Positions 33,200-41,417 of a DNA stretch of 64,000 nucleotides are shown one piece after another. Source of the DNA: WHSW01 sp963729075 (GTDB lineage: Bacteria; Actinomycetota; Thermoleophilia; Solirubrobacterales; 70-9); assembly GCA_963729075.1 (NCBI GenBank), contig CAVSMU010000017.1, forward strand, positions 1 through 64,000. The letters run 5' to 3'. How positions within the stretch are numbered: the stretch's first letter is position 1; every line of letters begins with the position of its first letter. A program made the position numbers and the translations under genes. A model generated the notes under the pieces. It searched no databases, had not been told where the DNA came from, and saw nothing but the letters and a program-made list of their open reading frames with translations.

Positions 33200-34086
33200 T
33201 GGGTTCCGCCAGCGCCAAGCCCCTGCTCGCAGTCGACGCCCCGTCGATGCTGTTCCGCGCGTTCTACGCGCTCCCCGACTCGATCAAGGGTGCCGACGGC
33301 AAGCCGGTGAACGCGCTCCTCGGCACGACCAACCTCGTGTTGCGCGAAGTCGAGGACTACGACCCGCGCGCCGTGGTCCTCTGCTTCGGGCCCGACGCAG
33401 CCGACTACCGGGTCGAGCTATACGACGGCTACCACGCCGACCGCCCCGAGGTCCCCGACGACCTCGCGCCGCAGTTCGCCGCCTGCGAGGAGTACTTCGG
33501 CGCCTTCGGCTGGACCGTCGCGATCCACGACACGCTCGAGGCCGACGACCTGCTCGGCTCCTACGCGAGCCTCGAGGAGGCTGCCGGCGGCGAGGCGCTG
33601 CTGCTGACGGGCGACCGCGACCTCTACCAATGCGCGTCGGAGCGCACCACGGTGCTGTACGTGCGCACCGGCGGCCGCGGCGCCGAGCAGGTGACCCCGG
33701 AGGAGGTCCGCAAGCGATACGGGATCGATCCCGAGCAGGTGCCCGACTTCATCGCCCTGCGCGGCGACCCGTCCGACGGGATCCCCGGCGCCAAGGGCGT
33801 CGGCGAGAAGACGGCCGCCGAGCTGCTGCGCGCACACGGCTCGCTCGAGGGGGTGCTGGAGCACGCGATCCGCGAGCGCCGCCCGGCGCTGCGCACGGCG
33901 CTCCTCGACTCCCACGACCAGCTGCTCGCCTACAAGGACATCGCAACCCTGCGCGACGCGAAGGTCCGGCGACCGCGCAGCAAGCGAACGGACTGGAAGG
34001 GTGCAGCCGCGGCGGCGCGCGAGCGCGGGATGAACCGGCTCGCCGACAGGCTCCAGAAGCTTGGATCGGACCGAGGCACGCGATAG
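33199..34086 (+). CDS. 5'-3' exonuclease (flap endonuclease-like, PolI N-terminal type)
   Basis: A 295-residue stand-alone nuclease related to the N-terminal domain of DNA polymerase I. Metal-binding acids are visible in LLAVDAPSMLFRAFYALP, VVLCFGPDAADYRVELY, LEADDLLGSYA and LLTGDRDLYQ. The helix-hairpin-helix DNA-binding region reads LRGDPSDGIPGAKGVGEKTA. It would remove RNA primers or 5' flaps. It is translationally coupled to the upstream hydrolase gene (TGATG), although the functions differ. Confidence 0.88.
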   Translation: MGSASAKPLLAVDAPSMLFRAFYALPDSIKGADGKPVNALLGTTNLVLREVEDYDPRAVVLCFGPDAADYRVELYDGYHADRPEVPDDLAPQFAACEEYFGAFGWTVAIHDTLEADDLLGSYASLEEAAGGEALLLTGDRDLYQCASERTTVLYVRTGGRGAEQVTPEEVRKRYGIDPEQVPDFIALRGDPSDGIPGAKGVGEKTAAELLRAHGSLEGVLEHAIRERRPALRTALLDSHDQLLAYKDIATLRDAKVRRPRSKRTDWKGAAAAARERGMNRLADRLQKLGSDRGTR

Positions 34087-34137
34087 GTCCCCGTCACCGG
34101 ATCGGCGGCCGGGGTCGCGCAGGCGCTGGCGCAACGG

Positions 34138-34312
34138 ATGCGCGAGGCACGGGAGCGACGGGCCGCGAGCGCGGAGCCGGCCGCCCGCCGCGCCGGCGCC
34201 GGCCGGCGACGCGCGCATCGCCGAGCTCGAGCGGCTCGCGAAGTTGCGTGACTCCCGGGTGCTGACCGACGAGGAGTTCGCCGCCGAGAAGCAGCGCCTC
34301 CTCGGGTCTTGA
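34138..34312 (+). CDS. SHOCT-domain small protein (frameshifted)
   Basis: The C-terminus reads IAELERLAKLRDSRVLTDEE followed by FAAEKQRLLGS. This is the SHOCT motif, a short helical oligomerisation tail. The N-terminal part (MREARERRAASAEPAARR) is in a different frame, with a break near 34190 in a GCC-rich run. The gene lies directly after the exonuclease and converges on the desaturase gene with a 7-nt gap. The exact start is uncertain. Confidence 0.5.
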
Positions 34313-34319
34313 GCCGGGC

Positions 34320-35348
34320 TCAGCCGGCGGCCGCGGCCGTGTTCGCGGTCGCGGCGGAGCGCACGATCGCTCGCGCCTCGCGGAAGGTCACCAGGCGCCC
34401 GCTGTCGGTGTCGATCAGCTTCAGGCGGACGCAGTGCACGCTGTCGCGGGCGGTGAGCACAGGTACGTCGTCGAAGACCGGGTTCTCGTCGTGAGCCCGC
34501 TGGAGACTGTAGTTGGGGATCCGGGCGTTGAGGTGGTGGACGTGGTGAAGGCCGATGTTGCCGGTGAAGAACTGAAACACTTTCGGCAGCTTCAGGTAGG
34601 AGCTTCCGCGCAGGCCCGCCTCGGCATAGGTCCAGTTGCTCGAGTCCTCCCAGTAGACGTCCTCGAACTGGTGCTGGACGTAGAAGAGCCAGACGCCCGC
34701 CGTCGCAGCGATGATCGCGCAGGGCATCTGCACGAGCAGGAACGGAAACCAGCCGAGCAGCCAGATCTGCAGCCCGAGGACGACGCCGAGCGCGATGTTG
34801 GTGAGCAGGACGCTGTTTCGCAGCCGGGGACGCTTCTCGGGCGAGGTCAGCCGCGGACCGATCATGAGCGACCACAGCGGGCCGAGCCCGAACATCACCA
34901 GCGGGTTGCGAAACAACCGGTAGCCGAGCCGACCGCTCCACGACCTCGCGTAGTACTCCTCGACGGTAAGCGTCGGCACGTCACCCTGCCCGCGGCGATC
35001 GAGATCGCCCGCGGTGCCGTGATGCACCGCATGGTCGTGGCGCCAGTTCGAGAACGGCTGCCAGACCAGCAGCGCGCAGAAGCGGCCGAACCAGCGGTTG
35101 GCTCGCTTCGACGGGAGGAAGGAGCCGTGGGCGCAGTCGTGGAACACGATGAACGTGCGCAGCAGGAACCCGCCGGCCGGGATCGCGAGCGCGAGCGCGA
35201 TCCAGAGCGAGACGTCGAGGGCGAAGTACATCCCGACGTACAGCGCCAGGTAGGGCACGACCGAGGTCGCGATGTCGAACAGGCTCCAACCGAGCCGCGG
35301 GCGGGCGTAGGGAGCCAGCGCCTTCTGCCAATTCGTAGTGTTGCTCAT
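34320..35348 (-). CDS. fatty acid desaturase
   Basis: A 342-residue integral membrane di-iron desaturase. The three histidine boxes are visible: FHDCAHGSFLP, WRHDHAVHHGTAGD and NIGLHHVHHLNARIPNY. Hydrophobic segments flank them. This arrangement resembles DesK/omega-type acyl-lipid desaturases. It would introduce a double bond into membrane acyl chains, often for cold adaptation. The ATG at 35348 is chosen because homology begins there. The gene is monocistronic. Confidence 0.88.
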   Translation of the reverse strand: MSNTTNWQKALAPYARPRLGWSLFDIATSVVPYLALYVGMYFALDVSLWIALALAIPAGGFLLRTFIVFHDCAHGSFLPSKRANRWFGRFCALLVWQPFSNWRHDHAVHHGTAGDLDRRGQGDVPTLTVEEYYARSWSGRLGYRLFRNPLVMFGLGPLWSLMIGPRLTSPEKRPRLRNSVLLTNIALGVVLGLQIWLLGWFPFLLVQMPCAIIAATAGVWLFYVQHQFEDVYWEDSSNWTYAEAGLRGSSYLKLPKVFQFFTGNIGLHHVHHLNARIPNYSLQRAHDENPVFDDVPVLTARDSVHCVRLKLIDTDSGRLVTFREARAIVRSAATANTAAAAG

Positions 35349-35511
35349 CCCCCGATCACTTTCCTTTCGTCGGCCCCTGACACTCGGACGCCGGTACGAC
35401 ACGACGCGCGAGCGATGGCCGGGGCACATTTAGAGGTGCCGTGGGTTAGGTGACCCTACTACCTCTTGGGGCCGATCGAGAAACGCGACCACTTTCAGGA
35501 ACTCGTTTCGG

Positions 35512-35538
35512 CTCGGCGCCGCTGACCGCGGCGCCGAG
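35512..35538. terminator. terminator hairpin after the 35559 lipoprotein gene
   Basis: Perfect 11-bp arms CTCGGCGCCGC (35512-35522) and GCGGCGCCGAG (35528-35538) with a 5-nt loop, 20 nt beyond the lipoprotein stop codon. There is no U-tract. Confidence 0.6.
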
Positions 35539-35558
35539 GCGAAGCTCCCGCTCTTCCG

Positions 35559-36023
35559 TCAGGCCGTGGGGCCCGCGAAGCACTCCTCGCTCAGGCCCAT
35601 GGCCTCCGCCTGGCCGTTGACATCCTCGAACGCCGCCGGGTCGAATGCCGTGTTCGGATCCTCCTTGACCGCATCGCGGGCCGCGGTCGAGTCGGCGATC
35701 CACGTGTCCCAGTCGGCGGCCATGTCCTCGGGCGGCTCGAGCGTGTCCTGCTGGCCGATCCAGGCCGTGTAGTGAGGGAGGACGTAGTCCTTCACCACGG
35801 TGCGCACCTGGACGGGATCGGGGTCGGCCTTGAGCCCCTCCTCCTCGAAGCCGGCCTGGATCGCATCGTTGTGCTCCTTGCAGATCGCCTCGGCCTCGGA
35901 GGCCAGCTCGGTATCCGTGAGCGCGCTCGAGCTCGCCTCCGACTCCTCGTCGTCTCCGCAGGCCGCGAGGCCGCCGAGCGCCAGGGTCGCCGTGACCGCC
36001 ACAAGGACTGATTTCTTGCTCAT
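35559..36023 (-). CDS. lipoprotein of unknown function
   Basis: A 154-residue protein with a lipoprotein signal peptide (KSVLVAVTATLALGGLAACG, lipobox LAAC). The acidic mature part has two further Cys (ICKEHND and SEECFAG) that could form a disulphide. No domain is recognised. It is divergent from the SRPBCC gene across a 64-nt promoter region that contains an AT-rich stretch. Confidence 0.7.
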   Translation of the reverse strand: MSKKSVLVAVTATLALGGLAACGDDEESEASSSALTDTELASEAEAICKEHNDAIQAGFEEEGLKADPDPVQVRTVVKDYVLPHYTAWIGQQDTLEPPEDMAADWDTWIADSTAARDAVKEDPNTAFDPAAFEDVNGQAEAMGLSEECFAGPTA

Positions 36024-36073
36024 TCGACTTTCCTCACTTTGTTGATGGATAAGATCGAAAAAGCTACATGATC

Positions 36074-36079
36074 TAGGGT
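36074..36079 (+). promoter_or_regulatory. -10 box of a leaderless promoter (SRPBCC gene)
   Basis: TAGGGT ends 8 nt before the ATG at 36088. Confidence 0.5.
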
Positions 36080-36087
36080 GCGGCCGC

Positions 36088-36531
36088 ATGGCGATCGAGG
36101 GCTCGGCAAGCGCGGAGATCGGGGCGCCGATCAGCGAGGTCTACGCCGTCGCCGCCGACGTCGAGGGGTCACCGCGGTGGCAGCCCGAGATCAAGGTGGC
36201 CGAGTGCCTCGAGCGCGACGCCGACGGCAACCAGGTGCTCGTCCGCACCGAGACCGACGCCAAGGTGCGCAGGCTCGGCTCGACCCTGCGCTTCTCCTAC
36301 GACGCGCCCACCCGGATCGCATGGGAGCAGGAGGACGGCGACCTGAAGTCGGTCGAGGGGAGCTGGATGCTCGACGATCTCGGCGGCGGGCGGACCCGCG
36401 CCACCTACTCGATGACCGTCGACCTGGGACGGATGCTCGGCATGGTCATCCGCGGGCCGCTGGTGGGCGTGCTTCGCGGCCAGCTCGTGGAGAGCATGCC
36501 CGGCAAGCTCAAGGAGTTCGTCGAGCGCTGA
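36088..36531 (+). CDS. SRPBCC (START-like) family protein
   Basis: A 147-residue polyketide cyclase/dehydrase-type helix-grip protein. It starts ASAEIGAPISEVYAVAADVE with SPRWQPEIKVAECLERDADG, the usual SRPBCC opening, and ends with a long helix (GMVIRGPLVGVLRGQLVESM). Such domains bind hydrophobic ligands; the ligand here is unknown. It converges on the 36539 gene. Confidence 0.82.
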   Translation: MAIEGSASAEIGAPISEVYAVAADVEGSPRWQPEIKVAECLERDADGNQVLVRTETDAKVRRLGSTLRFSYDAPTRIAWEQEDGDLKSVEGSWMLDDLGGGRTRATYSMTVDLGRMLGMVIRGPLVGVLRGQLVESMPGKLKEFVER

Positions 36532-36538
36532 GGTCGGG

Positions 36539-36895
36539 TCAGTCGAGCTCGGCGATCGCCTCCTGGTAGAACGCGAGCGCCTGAGCGACGCCCTCGCCCA
36601 CGGCGGCGTCCACCACTCCGAAGCGCTCGACCACCTGGCCGGCACGGGTGTTGAGACGCTGGAAGTCGTCCTCGAGGCGCAGTGCGTTCATCTGCTCGTC
36701 GGATCCGCGCACGAGGATGAAACCGCCGAGGTCGCCCCCGTGCGGGGAGATGAGAACGACCTCGAAGCTCTCGACCGCCCCCGACTCCTGCTTGCTGCCG
36801 TAGTACGAAAGCGCCTCGTTGAAGACCTCGAGGCCCTTCTCCTCGCGTCCTCTCACCGGTGGTCCCCAACCGACGAACAGGCCTGCATCTGCCAT
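36539..36895 (-). CDS. hypothetical protein
   Basis: A 118-residue protein, not recognised. It contains GLFVGWGPPVRGREEKGLEV, VVLISPHGGDLGGFILVRGS and a C-terminal helix. The pattern resembles a small ferredoxin-like or dimeric alpha-beta barrel, but that is only an impression. A strong AGGAGGAG lies 4-6 nt before the ATG at 36895. Confidence 0.65.
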   Translation of the reverse strand: MADAGLFVGWGPPVRGREEKGLEVFNEALSYYGSKQESGAVESFEVVLISPHGGDLGGFILVRGSDEQMNALRLEDDFQRLNTRAGQVVERFGVVDAAVGEGVAQALAFYQEAIAELD

Positions 36896-36967
36896 GTCTC
36901 CTCCTAACGGGTCGTGTGGTGGTGGTCTAACCGAGTGGGCCCGTGAACGCAAGCGATCGGTGCCGAT

Positions 36968-38554
36968 TCAGTCGGCCCGAGGCGAACCGGCGAGCTCGCG
37001 AATCGGGGCCCCGACCGCGAGGCTGCGCCTCAGGACCGGCGCGACCCGGTAGCGCTCCTCGCCGAGCTCGTCGTGCAGAGCGTCGAGGATCGAGACGACT
37101 TGTCGCACGCCCATCCGCTCGGACCATTCGAACGGGCCGCGGGGGTGGTTGACGCCGAGCTCGAGCCCCTTGTCGACGTCGGCGGCGGTCGCGTGGCCCG
37201 CGCCGACGAGGAACGCCGCCTCGTTGATCAGCTGCGCGACCACGCGCCCGGCCACCAGCCCCGGCGCGTCGCCGACCCGCTCGGGGATGCGCCCGGTCGA
37301 GGCGACGAGCTGCTCGGCGCGCTCGAGGGCCAGCGGCTCGGTCAGCCTCGTCGCGGTGATCTCGACCGCGCGGGCCGTCTCGAGCGGCGCGGGCAGGTGA
37401 AAGCCGGCCGCCGCCGGATCCAGCCGATGCAGGGAGCCGTCGTGCAGGTGGCGCAGCCGCGGCGCGCCCCGAACGTCGGGGTGCGCCCCGAAGTCGACCA
37501 CCAGCCACGGCGGCGCAGCGCCCTGCTCGCCGGCCACCGACCACCCGGCACGCCCGAGCTCGGCCCGAAGGGGATCGGCGAGCTCCGGGTCTCCGCGCAC
37601 GAACAAGGGCCGCCCCTCGCCGCCGCCGGCCGGCGGGGGGTCGGGGTCGTCTGACCGGTGGCTGCCCTCGGCCCCGTCGTAGGAGTACCAGCCGCGACCG
37701 CTCTTGCGCCCGAGCCTCCCGGCGACCACCATTCGCGCCGTGAGCGGCGATGGCCGGTAGCGCGGCTCGCCGTACGACTGCCTGCTGAACGCCACCGCCA
37801 CCGCGTGGTTCGTGTCGATGCCGATCAGGTCCATGAGCTCGAACGGGCCCATCCGGAAGCCGCCCACCAGGCGCATCACGCGGTCGATCGTCGCCGGCTC
37901 GGCGATCCGCTCCTCGGCGAGCTTCAGCGACTCCAGCGAGTACGGGCGGTTGCAGCGGTTGACCAGGAAGCCGGGCACGTCCGCCGCCGCGACGACGTGC
38001 TTGCCCATCGCCTCGCCAAGCGCGCGGGCCGTCCGCAGCGCCCGCTCGCCCGAGGCAGCCCCCGCGACCACCTCGACCAGCCTCATCACGGGAGCCGGGT
38101 TGAAGAAGTGCATCCCCACCACTCGCTCGGGCCCGGGAACGCCGGCGGCGATCTCGGTGACCGAGAGCGACGAGGTGTTGGTCGCGAGCACGCAAGCGGG
38201 ATCGACGGCCGCCGCGACGGAGCCGAGCAGCTCCAGCTTCAGTTCCAGCCGCTCCGGCGCGGCCTCGATCACGAGCTCGGCCGGCGCGAGCTGCCCGAGG
38301 TCCGCGAGGGGCTCGATGCGCCCGCGCGCCGCGTCGGCCTCCGATCGCCCCATCCTGCCCTTCTCCACCTGGCGGTCGAGCGCGGCCTCGGCCGCCCCCA
38401 GGCCGCGCTCGAGCGCCTCGGCCACCGGGTCGTAGAGCAGCGTCCGGGCGCCCGAGACCGCGGCGAGCTGCGCGATGCCCGTGCCCATCGTCCCCGCGCC
38501 GAGCACGCCGACGGTCCGGGGTGGGGTGGTCGAGGGGCGAGCCGGCACCTCCAT
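36968..38554 (-). CDS. 3-hydroxyacyl-CoA dehydrogenase (tandem C-terminal domains)
   Basis: A 528-residue NAD-dependent enzyme oxidising (S)-3-hydroxyacyl-CoA in beta-oxidation. The N-terminal Rossmann fold has VGVLGAGTMGTGIAQLAAVS. The active-site region has CVLATNTSSLSVTEIA and GMHFFNPAPVMRLVEVV (catalytic His). VPGFLVNRCNRPYSLESLKL and GPFELMDLIGIDTNH follow. A second 3HCDH C-terminal domain lies near residues 430-520 (VAQLINEAAFLVGAGHATAA, HPRGPFEWSERMG), as in PaaH-type proteins. It is divergent from the F420-type oxidoreductase. Start supported by a TATGTT box 6 nt upstream. Confidence 0.9.
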   Translation of the reverse strand: MEVPARPSTTPPRTVGVLGAGTMGTGIAQLAAVSGARTLLYDPVAEALERGLGAAEAALDRQVEKGRMGRSEADAARGRIEPLADLGQLAPAELVIEAAPERLELKLELLGSVAAAVDPACVLATNTSSLSVTEIAAGVPGPERVVGMHFFNPAPVMRLVEVVAGAASGERALRTARALGEAMGKHVVAAADVPGFLVNRCNRPYSLESLKLAEERIAEPATIDRVMRLVGGFRMGPFELMDLIGIDTNHAVAVAFSRQSYGEPRYRPSPLTARMVVAGRLGRKSGRGWYSYDGAEGSHRSDDPDPPPAGGGEGRPLFVRGDPELADPLRAELGRAGWSVAGEQGAAPPWLVVDFGAHPDVRGAPRLRHLHDGSLHRLDPAAAGFHLPAPLETARAVEITATRLTEPLALERAEQLVASTGRIPERVGDAPGLVAGRVVAQLINEAAFLVGAGHATAADVDKGLELGVNHPRGPFEWSERMGVRQVVSILDALHDELGEERYRVAPVLRRSLAVGAPIRELAGSPRAD

Positions 38555-38560
38555 CGACGC

Positions 38561-38566
38561 AACATA
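38561..38566 (-). promoter_or_regulatory. -10 box of a leaderless promoter (hydroxyacyl-CoA dehydrogenase)
   Basis: TATGTT on the minus strand ends 6 nt before the ATG at 38554. Confidence 0.45.
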
Positions 38567-38594
38567 GCCGCGCCGTGCTAACGATCTCCAGCCG

Positions 38595-39563
38595 ATGAAG
38601 GTCGGCTACAAGCTCTTCGCCGAGGGCTACGGCCCACAGGAGCTCCTGCGCCAGGCCGTCGCCGCCGAGCGCGCCGGCTTCGACTTCGTCGAGGTCAGCG
38701 ACCACTTCCACCCGTGGCTCTACGACCACGGTCACTCGGCGTTCGTCTGGTCGCTGCTGGGCTCGATCGCGACGGCCACCGACCGCATCGGGCTGGCGAC
38801 CGGGGTCACCTGCCCCTCGATCCGCTACCACCCGGCCGTCATCGCCCAAGCCGCGGCGACCGTGGCCCTGCTGTCAGAGGGCCGGTTCACCCTCGGGGTC
38901 GGGGCGGGTGAGCAGCTCAACGAGCACATCGTCGGGCGAGGCTGGCCCTCGGTCACCGAGCGCCACCAGCTCCTCCGCGAGGCACTCGAGATCATCCGCA
39001 AGCTCTGGTCCGGCGGTTATCACTCCTACGACGGCCGGCACCTGAAGCTCGAGGATGCGCGTGTCTTCGACCTGCCCGAGTCCCCAGTGCCGATCGTTGT
39101 CGCAATCGGGGGTCGGTCCGGGGCGCGGATCGCCGCCGATCTCGCCGACGGGATCTTCACGACCGATCCCGACCCGGACCTCGTCGGCGCCTACAAGGAT
39201 GCCGGGGGATCGGGGGTGAAATACGGCGAGGTCCCGCTCGCCTGGGCTCCGGACGCCGACGCAGCCGCCGCGTCCGCCCACCGCATGTTCCGCTTCGGGC
39301 TCCTGAGCTGGAAGGTTCTCGCCGAGCTCGCCAACCCGATCAACTTCGAGGCCGCAGCCGAGTTCATCGACGTCGAGGACGTGCGTCGCGCCTTCGCCTG
39401 TGGCCCGGACGTCGACCGCCACGTCGAGGTCGCCCGCGAGTACGCCGAGGCCGGATTCGACCACCTCGCGCTGGTCAACGCCGGCCCCGACCCGGACGGA
39501 TTCTTCGCCTTCTTCGCCGACGAGCTCGCCGAGCCGCTGCGAGCGATCGCGCCCGGCCGCTGA
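38595..39563 (+). CDS. F420-dependent LLM-class oxidoreductase (TIGR03557-like)
   Basis: A 322-residue luciferase-like TIM-barrel protein. The pattern matches the F420-dependent glucose-6-phosphate dehydrogenase-like subgroup: VGYKLFAEGYGPQELLRQAV, VEVSDHFHPWL, LATGVTCPSIRYHPAVIAQA and FTLGVGAGEQLNEHIVG. It would transfer hydride between coenzyme F420 and an unknown substrate. This is the best evidence in the window for F420 use; no F420 biosynthesis gene is visible. A TAACGAT box lies just upstream of the ATG. Confidence 0.88.
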   Translation: MKVGYKLFAEGYGPQELLRQAVAAERAGFDFVEVSDHFHPWLYDHGHSAFVWSLLGSIATATDRIGLATGVTCPSIRYHPAVIAQAAATVALLSEGRFTLGVGAGEQLNEHIVGRGWPSVTERHQLLREALEIIRKLWSGGYHSYDGRHLKLEDARVFDLPESPVPIVVAIGGRSGARIAADLADGIFTTDPDPDLVGAYKDAGGSGVKYGEVPLAWAPDADAAAASAHRMFRFGLLSWKVLAELANPINFEAAAEFIDVEDVRRAFACGPDVDRHVEVAREYAEAGFDHLALVNAGPDPDGFFAFFADELAEPLRAIAPGR

Positions 39564-39623
39564 GGCCGGGTCCCCGCGAGCGAGGCGCGTTTCCATCGCG
39601 ATGCGCGATGATCCCTCATACGC

Positions 39624-41150
39624 ATGACGACGACCGAGCGCTCGGCCGATCACGTCGACGTCCTGATCGTGGGCGCCGGCCTGTCCGGCATCGGAGCGGG
39701 CTACCACCTCCAGGCTGAGTGCCCGCAGAAGACCTACGCGATCCTCGAGGCACGCGAGTCGATCGGCGGGACCTGGGACCTGTTCCGCTACCCGGGGGTT
39801 CGCTCGGACTCCGACATGTACACGCTGGGCTACCGCTTTCGTCCGTGGCCGGACGCGAAGGCGATCGCCGACGGCCCCTCGATCCTCCAATACGTTCGCG
39901 ACACCGCCGGCGAGCACGGGATCGACCGCAAGATCCGCTTCGGCCACCGAGTGGTCCGCGCCGAGTGGTCGACCGAGAGCGCGCGCTGGACCGTCGAGGC
40001 CGAGCGGTCCGATACGGGCGAGACGGTTCGGCTGACCTGCGGTTTTCTGCTGCTGTGCACCGGCTACTACCGCTACGACCGTGGCTACGCGCCCGAGTTC
40101 GAGGGCCGGGAGCGCTTCCGCGGCCCGATCGTCCATCCGCAGCACTGGCCCGAGGACATCGATTACGCGGACAAGCGGGTCGTGGTGATCGGCAGCGGGG
40201 CGACCGCCGTGACCCTCGTCCCGGCGATGGCGAAGACCGCGGCGCACGTGACGATGCTGCAGCGCTCGCCGAGCTACATCGTCGCCCTGCCGGCCGAAGA
40301 TCCGGTCGCCCGCGCGCTTCGCCGCCTGCCGGCCCGGCTGACCTATGCGTTGCTGCGCTGGAAGAACGTCCTGCTGACGCTGCTCAGCTTCCAGCTCAGC
40401 CGCCGTCGGCCCGAGCTGGTCAAGAAGCTGATCCGTAAGGGCGTGGAGCGCCGGCTTCCCGCGGACTATCCGATCGACACGCATTTCAAGCCGCCCTACA
40501 ACCCCTGGGACCAGCGGATGTGCCTGGTTCCCGACGCCGACCTCTTCGAAGCGATCTCAGCCGGGCGCGCGTCGGTGGTCACCGACCGGATCGCGACGCT
40601 GACCGAGGACGGCATCGAGCTCGGGTCGGGCGACCGGCTCGAGGCCGACCTGATCGTGACCGCGACCGGGCTGAACCTCCACCCCCTCGGCGGCATGACG
40701 CTCGCCGTCGACGGCGAGAACGTCGCCCTATCGGAGCGGATGGCCTACAAGGGCACGATGCTCGGCGGCGTGCCCAACTTCGCGATGGCGCTCGGCTACA
40801 CGAACGCCTCGTGGACGCTCAAGTGCGACCTCACCTGCGAGTACGTCTGCCGGCTGCTCAACCACATGGACGAGCGCGGCTACCGCCAGTGCATGCCGGT
40901 GAACGATCCCTTGGTGGCCCCGGAGCCGATCATCGACTTCAACTCCGGCTACATCCTGCGCTCGATCGAGAAGTTCCCGAAGCAGGGCTCGCGGCGACCC
41001 TGGCGCCTGTACCAGAACTACCCACTCGACATCCTCACGCTGCGCTACGGCAACGTCGACGACGGGGCGATGCGGTTCAGCCCGAGCCCGTCAGCGCCTC
41101 ATGCTCGGGTGACGAGCCCGGCATCGGCGGCTACTCGTCCCGCGGGGTGA
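39624..41150 (+). CDS. flavin-containing monooxygenase, Baeyer-Villiger type
   Basis: A 508-residue class B flavoprotein monooxygenase. The FAD motif is VLIVGAGLSGIGAGYHLQ (17-22 GAGLSG). The Baeyer-Villiger fingerprint FRGPIVHPQHWP is at residues 165-176, followed by the NADPH motif VVVIGSGATAVTLVPAMA. TWDLFRYPGVRSDSDMYTLG is also typical. It would insert oxygen into ketones or hydroxylate related substrates. The last 25 residues are Ser/Pro/Ala-rich and overlap the convergent 41131 gene by 20 nt. It follows the F420-type oxidoreductase by 60 nt on the same strand, so co-transcription is possible. Confidence 0.88.
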   Translation: MTTTERSADHVDVLIVGAGLSGIGAGYHLQAECPQKTYAILEARESIGGTWDLFRYPGVRSDSDMYTLGYRFRPWPDAKAIADGPSILQYVRDTAGEHGIDRKIRFGHRVVRAEWSTESARWTVEAERSDTGETVRLTCGFLLLCTGYYRYDRGYAPEFEGRERFRGPIVHPQHWPEDIDYADKRVVVIGSGATAVTLVPAMAKTAAHVTMLQRSPSYIVALPAEDPVARALRRLPARLTYALLRWKNVLLTLLSFQLSRRRPELVKKLIRKGVERRLPADYPIDTHFKPPYNPWDQRMCLVPDADLFEAISAGRASVVTDRIATLTEDGIELGSGDRLEADLIVTATGLNLHPLGGMTLAVDGENVALSERMAYKGTMLGGVPNFAMALGYTNASWTLKCDLTCEYVCRLLNHMDERGYRQCMPVNDPLVAPEPIIDFNSGYILRSIEKFPKQGSRRPWRLYQNYPLDILTLRYGNVDDGAMRFSPSPSAPHARVTSPASAATRPAG

Positions 41151-41334
41151 TCCGGAAGATCGAGACGACCTCGGCCTGGTGCGCCTCGGGGTGGACGACG
41201 TACGCGCTCGGACCGCCACCGAACCAGCCGGCGCTCTCGTTGTCCCCGACGAAGACGCCGGGGTGGTGCTTGCCGTCGCCGTCCTCGACCCAGACCGGGT
41301 CACCCTCCTTGAACCCGTGGATCGGCTCGCTCAC
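41131..41334 (-). CDS. small hypothetical protein with an SH3-like pattern
   Basis: A 67-residue protein: HGFKEGDPVWVEDGDGKHHP, then GVFVGDNESAGWFGGGPSAY and VVSIFRITPRDE. The alternation of charged turns and beta strands suggests a small barrel, possibly hypusine/KOW-like, but no family is certain. It overlaps the 3' end of the monooxygenase gene on the other strand. Confidence 0.6.
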   Translation of the reverse strand: MSEPIHGFKEGDPVWVEDGDGKHHPGVFVGDNESAGWFGGGPSAYVVHPEAHQAEVVSIFRITPRDE

Positions 41335-41417
41335 GGGCGCAGACTAACGCCGCACGGCCGCTGTGGACCGCGCCCTGCTCGCCGCCGCGGCGTTATCGAC
41401 GCCTCCGGCCGGCTAGC

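Noticed and set aside
33418..34941. A 507-aa minus-strand frame opposite the exonuclease
   Set aside because: Antisense shadow spanning two genes, with no recognisable domain.
34434..35453. A 339-aa plus-strand frame opposite the desaturase
   Set aside because: No motif, biased composition; the minus strand has all three histidine boxes.
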